Positions 1 through 6,757 of a stretch of 14,227 bases of DNA are shown here, piece after piece (the first letter of the stretch is position 1; each line of letters starts with the position of its first letter). Both the position numbers and the translations under genes were made by a program. This DNA is from Zoogloeaceae bacterium (GTDB taxonomy: Bacteria > Pseudomonadota > Gammaproteobacteria > Burkholderiales > Rhodocyclaceae), in assembly GCA_031273145.1 (NCBI GenBank), contig JAISSL010000082.1, positions 1 to 14,227 on the forward strand. Reading direction: 5' to 3'. The notes below the pieces were generated by a model, which was not told the origin of the DNA, did not search any database, and was given only the letters and a program-made list of their open reading frames with translations.

Positions 1-373
1 GAAATACCAGCTCACCGAACTGCCCAACGGCGGCTATCGTCAGCGTACCCGCCGCAATGTGGAAGACAGCGATGGCACGTTGATCGTCAATCTGGGCGAA
101 CTGGATGGTGGAACATTGGCAACCCAAACCTTTGCCCAACAGGCGGGAAAACCGCATCTCGTCGTCCAGCTTGACGATGAGGTTACGGCAGTTGCCGCCG
201 CCCGCGTGCGTCGAATGTCCGAACTGTTCGCCGCCAATGTGCTTGCATGGCTGCGAGCGCGCGCCATCAAAACGCTGAATGTCGCAGGTCCATGCGAAAG
301 CAAACGTCCAGGTATCTACCGCCTGACCGGAGAATTGCTGTATGTCATTGATGTCATGCTCTATCAGTCATGA
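1..373 (+). CDS. Putative molybdenum carrier protein (YpsA-type), 3' end only
   Basis: The open frame runs from the window edge (first full codon at base 2) to a TGA at 371-373, giving about 123 residues; the N-terminus lies outside. The visible part contains RTRRNVEDSDGTLIV, then GGTLATQTFAQQAGKP and a valine-rich strand, LVVQLDD. This arrangement is typical of the putative molybdenum-carrier family (PF12694, a SMF/DprA- and LOG-like Rossmann fold that binds nucleotides or a molybdenum cofactor-like ligand). The conserved end (NVAGPCESKRPGIY) is present, so the C-terminus looks intact. An internal GTG at 59 is not a likely start, because the conserved NVEDSDGT block spans it. The true biochemical role of the family is poorly established, and its carrier name comes from homology. 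The gene converges on the hemerythrin gene across a 127-bp gap. Confidence 0.8.
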   Translation, partial: KYQLTELPNGGYRQRTRRNVEDSDGTLIVNLGELDGGTLATQTFAQQAGKPHLVVQLDDEVTAVAAARVRRMSELFAANVLAWLRARAIKTLNVAGPCESKRPGIYRLTGELLYVIDVMLYQS

Positions 374-437
374 TGCCTGGGCATGGCGTCTATGATGTCT
401 CCGAACATGTGTCTACCATGTCCCCGGTCTGAACAGT

Positions 438-469
438 GGGAGAGGGTGCCCCGAAGGGGCGGGAGAGGG
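438..469. repeat. Small hairpin flanked by GGGAGAGGG direct repeats
   Basis: GGGAGAGGG occurs at 438-446 and again at 461-469. Between them GCCCC (448-452) and GGGGC (456-460) form a 5-bp stem with a GAA loop. It sits between two convergent genes (molybdenum carrier and hemerythrin), so it may end transcription or be a dispersed intergenic repeat. There is no U-tract, so a standard intrinsic terminator is not supported. Confidence 0.45.
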
Positions 470-500
470 CAAAAATGTACACAGCTAAACCAAAACCGCT

Positions 501-875
501 CTAAACCTGCCGCAAGTGCGCGGCGAGAGCGGCATCCATCGTGGCGGCGTGCTGAATGAACCAGTCTTCCAGTTCTCTGGCGACAATGCGTCCCAGGCCG
601 GGATTGTTCTGTCGCGTCATGGCAAGCACTTTTTCCAGCGAATCCAGCACCCGCGCGTGTTCATCCACATGGCAGAGCATCGGCGGAAAACCGCTCATCT
701 CCATCCATGCCTTTTCCTGCGCGAAATGCTGCCCGGTATGGGCAAGCAGTTCTTCCAGCGCTTCGACGACTTCTTCCGGTTTTACACGCGATAACCTATC
801 CACGAGAGCTACGAACTCACGATGGGTTTCATCCATTTGGGCATGATCCTGCGCGTAATGTTCTTTCCATTCCAT
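501..875 (-). CDS. Bacteriohemerythrin (single-domain O2-binding di-iron protein)
   Basis: A 124-residue single-domain hemerythrin, expected to be a soluble cytoplasmic four-helix bundle that binds O2 reversibly at a di-iron centre. Every expected ligand is visible with normal spacing: H18, H50, E54 (HxxxE), H69 and H73 (HxxxH), H109 and D114 (HxxxxD). The conserved N-terminal W (MEWKEHY) and W105 are also present. I chose the ATG at 873-875 because family members begin with this MEW-type sequence. The frame stays open upstream, but the longer versions would translate through the thiolase terminator. No clear Shine-Dalgarno precedes this ATG. It may serve as an O2 buffer or sensor, which would fit an organism with an O2-sensitive or O2-responsive hydrogenase, but that link is inference. 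The terminator upstream separates it from the thiolase gene. Confidence 0.88.
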   Translation of the reverse strand: MEWKEHYAQDHAQMDETHREFVALVDRLSRVKPEEVVEALEELLAHTGQHFAQEKAWMEMSGFPPMLCHVDEHARVLDSLEKVLAMTRQNNPGLGRIVARELEDWFIQHAATMDAALAAHLRQV

Positions 876-915
876 GATGGTTTTGGGGAATTGGGGTAAG
901 GAGAAAATCCGGCAA

Positions 916-950
916 AAAAACGGCGTCCCAGCCATCAGGACGCCGTTTTT
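916..950 (-). terminator. Intrinsic terminator after the thiolase gene
   Basis: Arms at 916-928 and 938-950 form a perfect 13-bp stem (AAAAACGGCGTCC on the + strand) with a 9-nt loop at 929-937. Read on the minus strand, the stem ends in a run of Ts (complement of the A run at 914-920). It begins about 20 bp past the thiolase stop codon at 971-973 and lies upstream of the hemerythrin gene. The T tail on the + strand (946-950) could make it bidirectional. Confidence 0.88.
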
Positions 951-970
951 ATCACGCGGAGACGCGGTTC

Positions 971-2155
971 TTACAGGCGCTCGTAGATCGTGGCGATGCC
1001 CTGACCGCCGCCGATACACATGGTGGCAAGGCCGTAACGCTTTCCAGTGCGCTGCATTTCGTGCAGGAGTTTGGTGATAATCACGCTGCCCGTCGCGGAA
1101 ACCGGATGCCCCAGCGCGATTGCGCCGCCGTTGGGGTTGGTCTTGGCATGGTCAAGGCCAAGTCCCTTGGCAACCGTAATGGCTTGCGCGGCAAACGCTT
1201 CGTTCCCTTCGATGACATCAATCTGGTCGAGCGTGAGACCCGCGCGTTGCAGCGCCAGCTTGGAGGCGGGAATCGGGCCTTCGCCCATCACGTCGTTGGG
1301 AACCCCGGCAATGGCGTAGGAAACAAGCCGCGCCATCGGCTTATACCCCGCAGCGGAAGCCTTGGCAGCATCCGCCAGCACCAGAAAAGCGGCAGCGTCA
1401 TTAAGGGTGGAAGCGTTGCCGGCGGTCACGGTGCCGCCTTCTTTCTTGAAGGCGGGCTTCATCTTCGCCAGAGTTTCCAGCGTGGTATCAGCCTTGACCT
1501 GCTCGTCGGAGTCGAATACCACGTCGCCCTTGCGGCTTTTCAGGGTGATCGGCACGATCTGATCCTTGAAATAGCCCGCCTTCACGGCGGCAGCGGCGCG
1601 TTTTTGCGATTCAACCGCGTAGGCGTCCTGCTCTTCGCGGCTGATGCCCCACTTGACTGCCAGATTTTCCGCCGTCATGCCCATGTGGCCGACGCCGAAG
1701 GGATCGGTAATGACGGAAACCATGCTGTCAAGCGCCTTGACATCGCCCATCCGCGCCCCGTTTCTAAGCGCGGGCAGAAGATAGGCGGCGCGGGTCATGC
1801 TCTCGATCCCGCCCGCCAGCGCGAATTCGGCATCGCCCAGCATGATGGCCTGCGCGGAAGAAATTACCGCCTGCATGGCGGAGCCGCAAAGGCGATTGAC
1901 CGAAAACGCGATGGAATCCATCGCCAGGCCGCCCTGAATGGTGGCGACGCGGGCGACATAGGGATAACGGGCTTCGGTCGGCATGATGTTGCCGAGCGCG
2001 GCGAAGGAAATCTGTTTGGGGTCAACCTTGGAACGGGCGATGGTTTCCTTGATGACGAGCGTACCAAGGTCAATGGGTTCCAGGTCTTTCAGGGAGCCTC
2101 CGAACGCGCCAATGGCGGAACGGGCGGCAGCAAGTACAACAATGTCTTTCAGCAT
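971..2155 (-). CDS. Acetyl-CoA C-acyltransferase (thiolase), BktB-like beta-ketothiolase
   Basis: A 394-residue thiolase that condenses or cleaves acyl-CoA and acetyl-CoA in the cytoplasm (PHA synthesis, beta-oxidation or related routes). Catalytic residues are in place: C90 in NRLCGSAMQA (acyl carrier), N318 in GNEAFAAQ, H350 in GHP and C380 in CIGGGQGIA. The end TMCIGGGQGIATIYERL and the block GYFKDQIVP are very close to what I recall of Cupriavidus necator BktB, the thiolase that makes C5 beta-ketoacyl-CoA, but substrate range cannot be read directly. I chose the ATG at 2153-2155 because it has AAGGAA nine bases upstream and matches normal family length; a longer frame to 2197 overlaps the previous gene. 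Two loops deviate from the usual consensus: GHPVSATG instead of GHP-x-GASG, and CGSAM instead of CGSG. It lies 22 bp behind the CobD-family gene and probably shares its transcript, which ends at the terminator at 916-950. Confidence 0.93.
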   Translation of the reverse strand: MLKDIVVLAAARSAIGAFGGSLKDLEPIDLGTLVIKETIARSKVDPKQISFAALGNIMPTEARYPYVARVATIQGGLAMDSIAFSVNRLCGSAMQAVISSAQAIMLGDAEFALAGGIESMTRAAYLLPALRNGARMGDVKALDSMVSVITDPFGVGHMGMTAENLAVKWGISREEQDAYAVESQKRAAAAVKAGYFKDQIVPITLKSRKGDVVFDSDEQVKADTTLETLAKMKPAFKKEGGTVTAGNASTLNDAAAFLVLADAAKASAAGYKPMARLVSYAIAGVPNDVMGEGPIPASKLALQRAGLTLDQIDVIEGNEAFAAQAITVAKGLGLDHAKTNPNGGAIALGHPVSATGSVIITKLLHEMQRTGKRYGLATMCIGGGQGIATIYERL

Positions 2156-2177
2156 GGGATGGGTTTCCTTAATGTTA

Positions 2178-3074
2178 TTAGCCGACCACTTTGGCAAGCC
2201 ACGACAAAAGCAACAACAAACACCACAGCAGGGTAACTCGCCAGATCAAACCCAGGGCGCTTTGCATGGAATCAGCGTCGGCTGTTTCGCTCGTGCCGGG
2301 GGTATTGGGTGAGGCCATTTGTTTTTGCGGATTCAATTGGATACCGAGCGCGCCAGCGCCGCTGGCGATCACGATACCAAGCTCATTATTATACCAGCTA
2401 GTAGCCTGATTGCGCCAGCAGAAAACGGCATCCTCGAAATTTCCTGCGAATGCGAAGGCGGCAGCCGTTGCGCGGGCGGGCAACCATTCCAGATAGTAAA
2501 ATGCTTCGGAGGCAAAGCGACCGAAATTTTCATGTTCGCGCCATGCTTCGCAAAGCAGGTGCGAGACGCGATACAAAACTGCGCCGAGCGGCCCCGGCAG
2601 AAGGACGAACCAGAAAATGACCGCGAAGATATGCCGGTGCGACGTAACAAACGCGCTTTCAATGGCAAGCTGGGCGATTTCTCCGGGCTTCATGTGTTCC
2701 GGGAGTGCCTCGCCTCTCCATTCGGAGAGCAGGGCACGGGCGCGTTCCACGTCGTCCAGACGTAGCGCCATCTGGATGTCCGTATAAAAATGGCTGAACT
2801 GGCGAAAACCCATGCAGAGGTAGAGCGCCAGAATGTTGAGCGCCAGCGCCGGGATGGGATTATCCAGGCACACAAGGTAGATAATAATGAAGGGCAAAAG
2901 TGACAGGAACAGGGCAAGGAGCGTAGCGGCAAGCCCCTGGTTGTAGCTGCCTGCGTTGAAATGGCGTTCCAGCCATTCCGCCCCGGTCGAGACAGGCCGC
3001 ACGATCCAGCGCGCGTAATGCAATGGAAGGCGTTGTTCCAGAAGCAGGGCGAGAATCAGGGAAAACAGGGTCAT
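2178..3074 (-). CDS. CobD/CbiB-family membrane protein (AmpE-like)
   Basis: A 298-residue inner-membrane protein. It opens with MTLFSLILALLLEQRLPL, typical of betaproteobacterial CobD/CbiB-family proteins and of AmpE. Hydrophobic segments lie near residues 1-12, 48-70, 73-90, 148-170 and 277-296. The segment FWFVLLPGPLGAVLYR matches the conserved CobD loop (FxPLxWxxxxGPxGAxLYR). True CbiB/CobD makes adenosylcobinamide phosphate. However, this subgroup is usually found without other cobalamin genes, as here, and the region around residues 235-270 is low-complexity (NPQKQMASPNTPGTSETADA), so cobalamin synthesis should not be assumed. It is the likely first gene of an operon with the thiolase gene 22 bp downstream. 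The ATG at 3072-3074 has only a weak Shine-Dalgarno. Confidence 0.82.
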   Translation of the reverse strand: MTLFSLILALLLEQRLPLHYARWIVRPVSTGAEWLERHFNAGSYNQGLAATLLALFLSLLPFIIIYLVCLDNPIPALALNILALYLCMGFRQFSHFYTDIQMALRLDDVERARALLSEWRGEALPEHMKPGEIAQLAIESAFVTSHRHIFAVIFWFVLLPGPLGAVLYRVSHLLCEAWREHENFGRFASEAFYYLEWLPARATAAAFAFAGNFEDAVFCWRNQATSWYNNELGIVIASGAGALGIQLNPQKQMASPNTPGTSETADADSMQSALGLIWRVTLLWCLLLLLSWLAKVVG

Positions 3075-3107
3075 TGCCTACGAAAGATAAAAAGGACGCA
3101 AACCCGT

Positions 3108-3135
3108 ATGATAGCCTGTGTCTTGCCTTTGGTAA
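3108..3135 (-). promoter_or_regulatory. Candidate sigma-70 promoter for the CobD-family/thiolase operon
   Basis: On the minus strand TTACCA (3135-3130) and TATCAT (3113-3108) are separated by 16 bp. They match the -35 consensus at 4 of 6 bases and the -10 consensus at 5 of 6. Transcription would start near 3101, about 27 bases before the ATG at 3074. The call rests on sequence match and position only. Confidence 0.4.
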
Positions 3136-3246
3136 TGGTTTTTTTGTCTTGCCCTGGAATAGCGCGATGACCGCTGAGTCGGGTGACGGGGTAGCACGAA
3201 TCTCTTCCTTTTCTGGACGCAACAAAATATTGACCTTGCCGTTCCA

Positions 3247-4362
3247 TCATGGCTGTTTTGCGTTCAGAATTTTTTGAAGAAAGCTGCGGACAATCTGTCT
3301 TGGGTTCTCTGCCGCGTTCGGACAGAGTTCGGTGTGTCTCTCGTACCTAGAAGATGATTCTCTTCCGGTAGAGTTTTTCCAGCGCCGGGAAGACGAGTCT
3401 GCTTGCATCCCTCCTTGTCCGATGTTTGCCGCAAAACCGACATATTCCGCAACGGCTTCTCCCGACTTCCGCTCGATCAGCGCGAGCCTGCCACGCGCAA
3501 CCCAATGAGCGCGGTCTTCAAGGGTAGAAATGTCCTCAATCGAAAGCGCATATTTTGTGCTGGGCGGCGCGTCAATCGGAAGATCGAAACATGCCTGCTC
3601 CGAAGCGTCTTTATATACCGTCGCATCCAGGTAATACGGCTTCCCAGACCTACGCCGATCCTCAAATGTTGGAGATTCATTGAGTACCCGTGCGCCTAAC
3701 CCGGCCTGCTCCCAAAAAGCCTTGCTGGCGCGCTGGAGATATTTTCCCTTGCTGGTCTCAATGAAAAATTTTTGCTCTACTGCTGCGGAGGGTGGAAACG
3801 CAAACCATGCCGTATACAGCGTATCGTAGTCATCCCAGGGAATGCTGTATCCGTACTGGATTTCCCTGACCATATTGATACTATCCCGCCAGTTTTCTTT
3901 GTAATGTAACATGCGATATTTAAGGATTTCGGCTGACGCGGTTTCCCTTGGCGCTGTCTTTAGCAATGGCAGGGGCGCATCTCCTCTACGGAGAATCAGG
4001 ATTTTGTTGTCTTCGCCCAACGTGATGCCAGGTTTGATGGAAAGCCGCTCGTCCTGCTCGCAGGCGGTTTTCAGATAAGCATGCGCTTTCTGAGCCAGAG
4101 ATTCCCGAACCTGCGCGGCATTGGAATTGATTTGATTTTCTGTCTCCCGTCCTGCCTGACCCATCGAACCAATAACTGCTAATACTGCGAATACTGGAAG
4201 CGCTATTGGAGCCATCACCACTGCTATCAAGGTTTGGTTTTCTCTATCGCCGAGAAAAGCACAGCCACTCAGGTTCGTGGCGAGCAGAACCACGATAAGC
4301 CACTTCCGGCAGGACGAGAAAAAATCCGTCAGGGCGCGTTTCATTTTTTGAGCCTGTTCCAT
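3247..4362 (-). CDS. Lipoprotein of unknown function
   Basis: I do not recognise a named family. The product is 371 residues from the ATG at 4362, or 365 from the ATG at 4344; the second start (MKRALTDFF) gives the more typical signal peptide. A basic stretch (CRKW) and hydrophobic core (LIVVLLATN) precede the lipobox LSGC, with the lipidated Cys at residue 34 (28 from the shorter start). This predicts a lipid-anchored envelope protein. A second hydrophobic stretch follows at about residues 44-67 (TLIAVVMAPIALPVFAVLAV), so it may also span the membrane. The rest is soluble and rich in aromatic residues, with blocks such as YSIPWDDYDTLYTAWFAFPP and LEDRAHWVARGRLALIER. It ends with a Cys-Pro (ELCPN) and a basic tail. 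Base composition looks more A/T-rich than its neighbours, which would fit acquisition by transfer, though I have not measured it. No partner gene is obvious. Confidence 0.75.
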   Translation of the reverse strand: MEQAQKMKRALTDFFSSCRKWLIVVLLATNLSGCAFLGDRENQTLIAVVMAPIALPVFAVLAVIGSMGQAGRETENQINSNAAQVRESLAQKAHAYLKTACEQDERLSIKPGITLGEDNKILILRRGDAPLPLLKTAPRETASAEILKYRMLHYKENWRDSINMVREIQYGYSIPWDDYDTLYTAWFAFPPSAAVEQKFFIETSKGKYLQRASKAFWEQAGLGARVLNESPTFEDRRRSGKPYYLDATVYKDASEQACFDLPIDAPPSTKYALSIEDISTLEDRAHWVARGRLALIERKSGEAVAEYVGFAANIGQGGMQADSSSRRWKNSTGRESSSRYERHTELCPNAAENPRQIVRSFLQKILNAKQP

Positions 4363-4417
4363 CAGGGCGTGTCAATGCCTCATTGTAATTGGAAAAAACT
4401 AAAAACAGTAGCTACTC

Positions 4418-4556
4418 TGCCATTCCTGCGTAGTTCCCGCCTTCGCAGGGATGGCAGGGAATGACGGAGTGGATTCCGCGACTTCGCGCGGAATGACGGG
4501 GTGGGTGCTGTTACGCTGAATTCCCGCCTACGTGGAAATGACTGAGGGAAGATGCA
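4418..4556. repeat. REP-like palindromic repeat cluster (CATTCC/GGAATG type)
   Basis: Several degenerate copies of an ATTCC(Y)GC...GGAATGAC unit follow one another. The clearest is ATTCCGCG (4473-4480) and CGCGGAAT (4487-4494), a perfect 8-bp stem with a 6-base loop and a GACGG tail. Related pieces are CATTCCTGCG near 4420-4429 paired with CGCAGGGATG near 4444-4453, and ATTCCCGCCTACG near 4520-4532. Such CATTCC-type units are common extragenic repeats in proteobacteria. They fill part of the gene-free gap between the lipoprotein gene and hoxW, and may also protect or terminate the hox transcript. Confidence 0.6.
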
Positions 4557-4584
4557 AAGGCAGGACACGGGTGGCATGTCTTGC

Positions 4585-4603
4585 GGGCGGCAGGTTGCCG
4601 CCC
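4585..4603. repeat. Short palindromic repeat, copy 1 (GGCAACCTGCC type)
   Basis: GGGCGGCA (4585-4592) and TGCCGCCC (4596-4603) form a perfect 8-bp stem with a 3-base loop. Read on the minus strand the context is TAGGGGCGGCAACCTGCC, which matches copy 2 at 4660-4693 in the opposite orientation. The pair therefore looks like a dispersed element present as an inverted couple. Confidence 0.6.
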
Positions 4604-4659
4604 CTACGGGCAAATTCAACGTTACCGCGCATCGAAAAGAGACATCACGCATTAAAACG

Positions 4660-4693
4660 CCTGTAGGGGACGCAACCTGCGTCCCGTTACAGG
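4660..4693. repeat. Short palindromic repeat, copy 2 (GACGCAACCTGCGTC type)
   Basis: GGGACGCA (4667-4674) and TGCGTCCC (4678-4685) form a perfect 8-bp stem around ACC. It is extended outward by CCTGTA (4660-4665) and TACAGG (4688-4693), so a hairpin of about 14 bp with a small internal loop is possible. The core TAGGGG-ACGCAACCTGC matches copy 1 read on the other strand. It lies 56 bp beyond the hoxW stop codon and could act as an end-of-transcript structure. Confidence 0.65.
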
Positions 4694-4748
4694 TCTGGAT
4701 TTCCAAATGACGAGGGGAGACGCAAAAGCACTGGATTCCTGCCTTCTT

Positions 4749-5246
4749 TCAATGCGGAGGTGGGTGGGCAAGCGCCAACCAGGCTTCTGAAGTTGGGTTT
4801 TTCAGCAGGGTTTGCGCGAAGGTCAAGGCCGATTCGAGGTGGTTTTGCGCCGCAGTGGAAAGCCCTTCTCGAATACTAAAATCTTCGCCCTTCAAGCACA
4901 GCGCGAAGGAAGGGCAGGGCGGTTTGTGAGAAAACTGTTCAAAAACCGCCAGTACGGATTCGGGGGGCATGGCGTGGGTGGTATGCCACGGTTGTTTGAG
5001 GGGAGAAAGGGGGAAGAAGGAGAAAGGAGCAGCGGTATTCTCGCCCGCGTCGACATAAAGCGCCAGAGTTTTGCCTTCAAGGTTGAGGGCATGGTCAATC
5101 TGCAACTGAAAATCTTCAACCCATAGAAATCGTTCGGCAATCCCCATTGAGGAAGCCCATGCCTCCAAGCGTTGCAGGAGACATGGACCCAATGCGTCAT
5201 CGCCCCGGCTGGGATTGCCCCAGGCCGTCAGGAGCGCCTCAGGCAT
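4749..5246 (-). CDS. hoxW: HoxW, hydrogenase maturation endopeptidase for HoxH
   Basis: A 165-residue M52-family endopeptidase that checks nickel insertion and then cuts the C-terminal tail from HoxH. The family signature GNPSRGDDALGP is at residues 10-21, with D16 in the position of the nickel-sensing acidic ligand. EDFQLQIDHALNL and LYVDAG (D66) supply the other conserved acidic strand. TTHAMPPESVLAVF and the LSTAAQNHLESA helix match the C-terminal half of HoxW proteins. Length is normal for HoxW. I chose the ATG at 5244-5246, which begins the MPEALLTAWGNP sequence. The frame is open further upstream, but that part only shadows hoxH. The start overlaps the last 8 bases of hoxH, so translation is probably coupled. 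It is the last gene of the hox operon, followed by a repeat-filled gap. Confidence 0.92.
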   Translation of the reverse strand: MPEALLTAWGNPSRGDDALGPCLLQRLEAWASSMGIAERFLWVEDFQLQIDHALNLEGKTLALYVDAGENTAAPFSFFPLSPLKQPWHTTHAMPPESVLAVFEQFSHKPPCPSFALCLKGEDFSIREGLSTAAQNHLESALTFAQTLLKNPTSEAWLALAHPPPH

Positions 5247-6735
5247 ACATTTCCGAGGTGTGGAATTCGCCGTTGGAATTGCGGGAAAGGATGGAAAGGC
5301 GCGTGCCTTCCGCGTCGAGGAGTTCCACTTGCAGCGGCATTTTACCGAGGGCGTGCGTGGCGCAGGACAGGCAGGGGTCGTAGGCGCGAATGGCGCATTC
5401 GATGTGGTTGAGCAAGCCTTCGGAAATGACGCGGCGATCCAGATGCTGCATGGCAACGGAACGGATGGCGGTATTCATGGCCTGATTGTTGTGCGTCGTC
5501 GACACAATCAGATTGCACATGGTCACCTGGTCATCCTCGTTGACCTTATAGTGGTGGATGAGCACGCCACGCGGCGCTTCAATGACGCCAATACCCTCTT
5601 CCTGACGTTCGCCTTTGACCGTCAAATCCTTGCCCAGGATGTCCGGGTCGTCCAGCAATTCCTGAATGACTTCCAGCCCATGCAGGACTTCGATGATTCT
5701 CGCCCAGTGATAGCTCAACGTGGAATGCACGGGCTGCCCGTTGCCAATCGCCAGCATGGTTTTACGCGCGGCTTCCGCCAGCGGCGAGGGGATGAAATCG
5801 CAGGTTTGCAGGCGGGCAAGCGGGCCTACCTTATACCAGCCCTTTTCAGGCCCCAATTCCGCAATGTAGGGGAATTTCATGTAACTCCAGGGCTTGACTT
5901 CTTCCCGCAGCACCTGCGCGTAGGTTTCATAGTTGAAGCGGTCGAAAATGGGTTGCCCCTTGGCATCCTTGACGCGCAAATCGCCGTGGTAGATGTCCAG
6001 AGCGCCATCCGCGCGCACCATGCCCATCATGTTGGATTCAAACAGGCCAAAACTGTTGTAGAAAGCGGGGTTTTCTTCATGGAAACGCTGCATAAGCGCA
6101 ACGCCGCCTTGCGCCCACTCGATCAATTGCGGGAGATTTTTCTTCAGCTCGTCGCGCGCTTCCGCAGTCAGGGCTTTGTTCACCCCGCCCGGAATCGCGC
6201 CAGTGCCGTGAATGCGTTTACCAGACACATGCTGGATGACTTCCTGTCCATACTTACGCAGGAGAATGCCCTGTTTGGCAATGTCGGGATACTGCATGGC
6301 GACGCCGACAATGTTGCGCTGGGTGGCCTCGCTGTCGAACCCCAGCAACAAATCCGGCGAAGCCAGATGATAGAAGTGCACGGCGTTGGACTGAACCAGT
6401 TGTCCATAGTGCATGAGGCGGCGGAGTTTTTCCGCCGTCGGCGTCAGTTGTTTAGCGCCCACGATGACATCCATCGCCTTGCAGGCCGCCAGATGGTGAC
6501 TGACCGGACAAATGCCGCACAGGCGCTCCACCGTGACCGGAACCTCCCAATAGGGACGCCCCTTGATGAGCACCTCGAACCCTCGGAACTCGACGATGTG
6601 CAAACGCACCTGATGGATTCTGTTCTGCTCATCCAGCAGCAGGGTGACTTTTCCGTGCCCTTCGACACGAGAGACAGGATCAATGGCGATACGGCGCAGG
6701 CCCTGAGTCGTTTTGGCGTTTTCAAGTTCAAACAT
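5239..6735 (-). CDS. hoxH: HoxH, large [NiFe] subunit of the NAD-linked hydrogenase
   Basis: The 498-residue catalytic subunit that carries the Ni-Fe(CN)2CO centre where H2 is split or formed. The first ligand motif RLCGICPVSHH (C73, C76) and the second DPCLSCATH (C455, C458, H461) are complete, and the N-terminal IDPVSRVEGHGK block is standard. HoxW is expected to cut after H461, removing a 37-residue tail (ALGKMPLQV...SEMYA). I chose the ATG at 6733-6735 because GGAG lies five bases upstream and the FELENAK start fits family length; a longer frame upstream would overlap hoxY. Sequence and partners place it in the bidirectional NAD(P)-linked group (group 3d), close to the soluble hydrogenase of Cupriavidus necator. 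It lies 22 bp after hoxY, and its last 8 bases overlap hoxW. Confidence 0.96.
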   Translation of the reverse strand: MFELENAKTTQGLRRIAIDPVSRVEGHGKVTLLLDEQNRIHQVRLHIVEFRGFEVLIKGRPYWEVPVTVERLCGICPVSHHLAACKAMDVIVGAKQLTPTAEKLRRLMHYGQLVQSNAVHFYHLASPDLLLGFDSEATQRNIVGVAMQYPDIAKQGILLRKYGQEVIQHVSGKRIHGTGAIPGGVNKALTAEARDELKKNLPQLIEWAQGGVALMQRFHEENPAFYNSFGLFESNMMGMVRADGALDIYHGDLRVKDAKGQPIFDRFNYETYAQVLREEVKPWSYMKFPYIAELGPEKGWYKVGPLARLQTCDFIPSPLAEAARKTMLAIGNGQPVHSTLSYHWARIIEVLHGLEVIQELLDDPDILGKDLTVKGERQEEGIGVIEAPRGVLIHHYKVNEDDQVTMCNLIVSTTHNNQAMNTAIRSVAMQHLDRRVISEGLLNHIECAIRAYDPCLSCATHALGKMPLQVELLDAEGTRLSILSRNSNGEFHTSEMYA

Positions 6736-6757
6736 GTTTTCTCCAAAATCGTTCGAG

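Noticed and set aside
876..1019. A longer N-terminus for the hemerythrin (172 residues)
   Set aside because: The extra residues would be translated from the thiolase terminator and the thiolase 3' end; the four-helix domain begins at MEWKEHY.
1061..2236. A long plus-strand open frame (391 codons) opposite the thiolase gene
   Set aside because: It is a shadow of a gene with all catalytic residues in place; the product is low in recognisable structure and has no ribosome site.
2178..3074. A cobalamin pathway operon
   Set aside because: Only one CobD/CbiB-family gene is present, no other cobalamin gene is nearby, and this subgroup is often found without the pathway.
5247..5456. A longer N-terminus for HoxW (235 residues)
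   Set aside because: The added part lies in another frame of hoxH and is rich in Pro, Ser and Cys; HoxW proteins begin a few residues before the GNPSRGDD motif.
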